Positions 21,158 to 21,613 of a stretch of 21,613 nt of DNA are shown here, piece by piece. Under the pieces are notes generated by a model. It ran no database searches. It saw only the letters and a list, made by a program, of their open reading frames with translations, and was not told where the DNA came from. Source of the stretch: Solirubrobacteraceae bacterium. Its GTDB lineage: Bacteria > Actinomycetota > Thermoleophilia > Solirubrobacterales > Solirubrobacteraceae. The position numbers were made by a program, and so were the translations under genes. The stretch spans positions 1-21,613 of the forward strand of contig JASLHP010000083.1 in NCBI GenBank assembly GCA_030149625.1, read 5' to 3'. Numbering within the stretch: the first letter of the stretch is position 1; each line of letters opens with the position of its first letter.

Positions 21158-21613
21158 GTGCGATCATCCGCGGCCAAGCGCGCGACGACAGCTCTCGCCG
21201 CGAGCATCGCGATCTGCGTGCTCGGCGCGTCGCTTGCAGCCGGCGCCGCGCAGGCCCAGATCGCGTTCACGCCGTGCGGCCAGGACAACAACTTCGCCTG
21301 CGGCCATCTGACCGTGCCGCTGGACCCGAGCGGCGCCGCGCCGGGCACGATCACGCTCGCGATGCGCCGCCATCGCGCGCCCGTCGGCGAAGCGCGCAGC
21401 GCGATCATCGCGCTCGCCGGCGGACCCGGACAGCCGGCGCTGCCGTTCGCCGAAGAGTTCTCGGAACTGCTCGGAGCGATCGCGTCGACACGCGACCTGA
21501 TCGTCTTCGACCAGCGCGGCATCGGACTGTCCGCGCCGCTCTCCTGTCACGCCTTCGAACGCCCCGACCTGTTCGACTCCTTCGGCGCGGAGCTCGAAGC
21601 CTGCGGCGACCAG
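21158..21613 (+). CDS. Secreted alpha/beta hydrolase (tripeptidyl-aminopeptidase/S33-like), 3'-truncated by window edge
   Basis: The frame from GTG 21158 stays open for 152 codons to the window end. It has a signal peptide (VRSSAAKRATTALAASIAIC, hydrophobic to about residue 30, AQAQ cleavage area), then FTPCGQDNNFACGHLTVPLDPSG, the typical start of TAP-like peptidases with a probable disulfide. The oxyanion-hole motif LAGGPGQ and then LIVFDQRGIGLSAPLSC follow. GGPG plus DQRGxGxS marks proline iminopeptidase/TAP-type serine hydrolases. The nucleophile GxSxG, the acid and the His lie beyond the window, so activity cannot be judged. Expected to act outside the membrane on peptides or esters. Divergent from RidA. 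Confidence 0.85.
   Translation, partial: MRSSAAKRATTALAASIAICVLGASLAAGAAQAQIAFTPCGQDNNFACGHLTVPLDPSGAAPGTITLAMRRHRAPVGEARSAIIALAGGPGQPALPFAEEFSELLGAIASTRDLIVFDQRGIGLSAPLSCHAFERPDLFDSFGAELEACGDQ

Noticed and set aside
1..21613. tRNA, rRNA, insertion sequences, prophage or attachment sites
   Set aside because: I looked for transposase or integrase motifs, tRNA-like cloverleaf sequences and rRNA signatures and saw none.

Overview
This 21.6-kb window is high-GC bacterial chromosome, tightly packed, with GTG/TTG starts, four-base start/stop overlaps between genes, F420-type enzymes, a DipZ-type redox protein and a GTP-dependent PEP carboxykinase. These point to an actinobacterium, and I infer a Thermoleophilia/Solirubrobacterales-like lineage; no rRNA is present to settle this. 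I see no tRNA, rRNA, CRISPR array, transposase or phage gene.

The central theme is assimilation of acetyl-CoA through the ethylmalonyl-CoA (EMC) pathway. From the left: the C-terminal two thirds of a B12-dependent ethylmalonyl-CoA mutase (ecm/meaA), its GTPase chaperone meaB (with an unusual four-copy 33-bp repeat encoding its tail), a 49-aa membrane protein and an LLM-class oxidoreductase. A dipZ-like thiol-redox membrane protein and an unidentified four-cysteine protein follow. A minus-strand block (10296 down to 6441) holds an anchored protein of unknown function, a MaoC-type mesaconyl-CoA hydratase candidate, pckG, and a deazaflavin-dependent reductase. Divergent from it is a malyl-CoA/beta-methylmalyl-CoA lyase candidate, followed by a secreted repeat protein and an overlapping sucC-sucD-ferredoxin trio. 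Together these genes could turn acetyl-CoA into C4 acids (mutase, hydratase, lyase, CoA ligase) and then into PEP for gluconeogenesis.

The right part is fatty-acid/acyl-CoA and accessory metabolism: an SCP2-like protein and an acyl-CoA dehydrogenase (minus strand) divergent from an AMP-forming acyl-CoA synthetase; a 14-TM DHA2-type MFS exporter divergent from a MarR regulator, with an inverted-repeat operator candidate between them; a RidA protein; and the first 152 codons of a secreted TAP-like alpha/beta hydrolase that runs off the window.

Non-coding structure includes a three-tier nested hairpin between convergent genes (6324-6412), a 14-bp perfect stem across a stop codon (18436-18471), a 22-bp perfect palindrome ahead of dipZ, a T-tailed terminator after the hydratase gene, three tandem-repeat tracts, and several TANNNT boxes placed 6-13 nt before start codons, which suggests leaderless transcripts. 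All functional calls come from reading motifs; no search was run.
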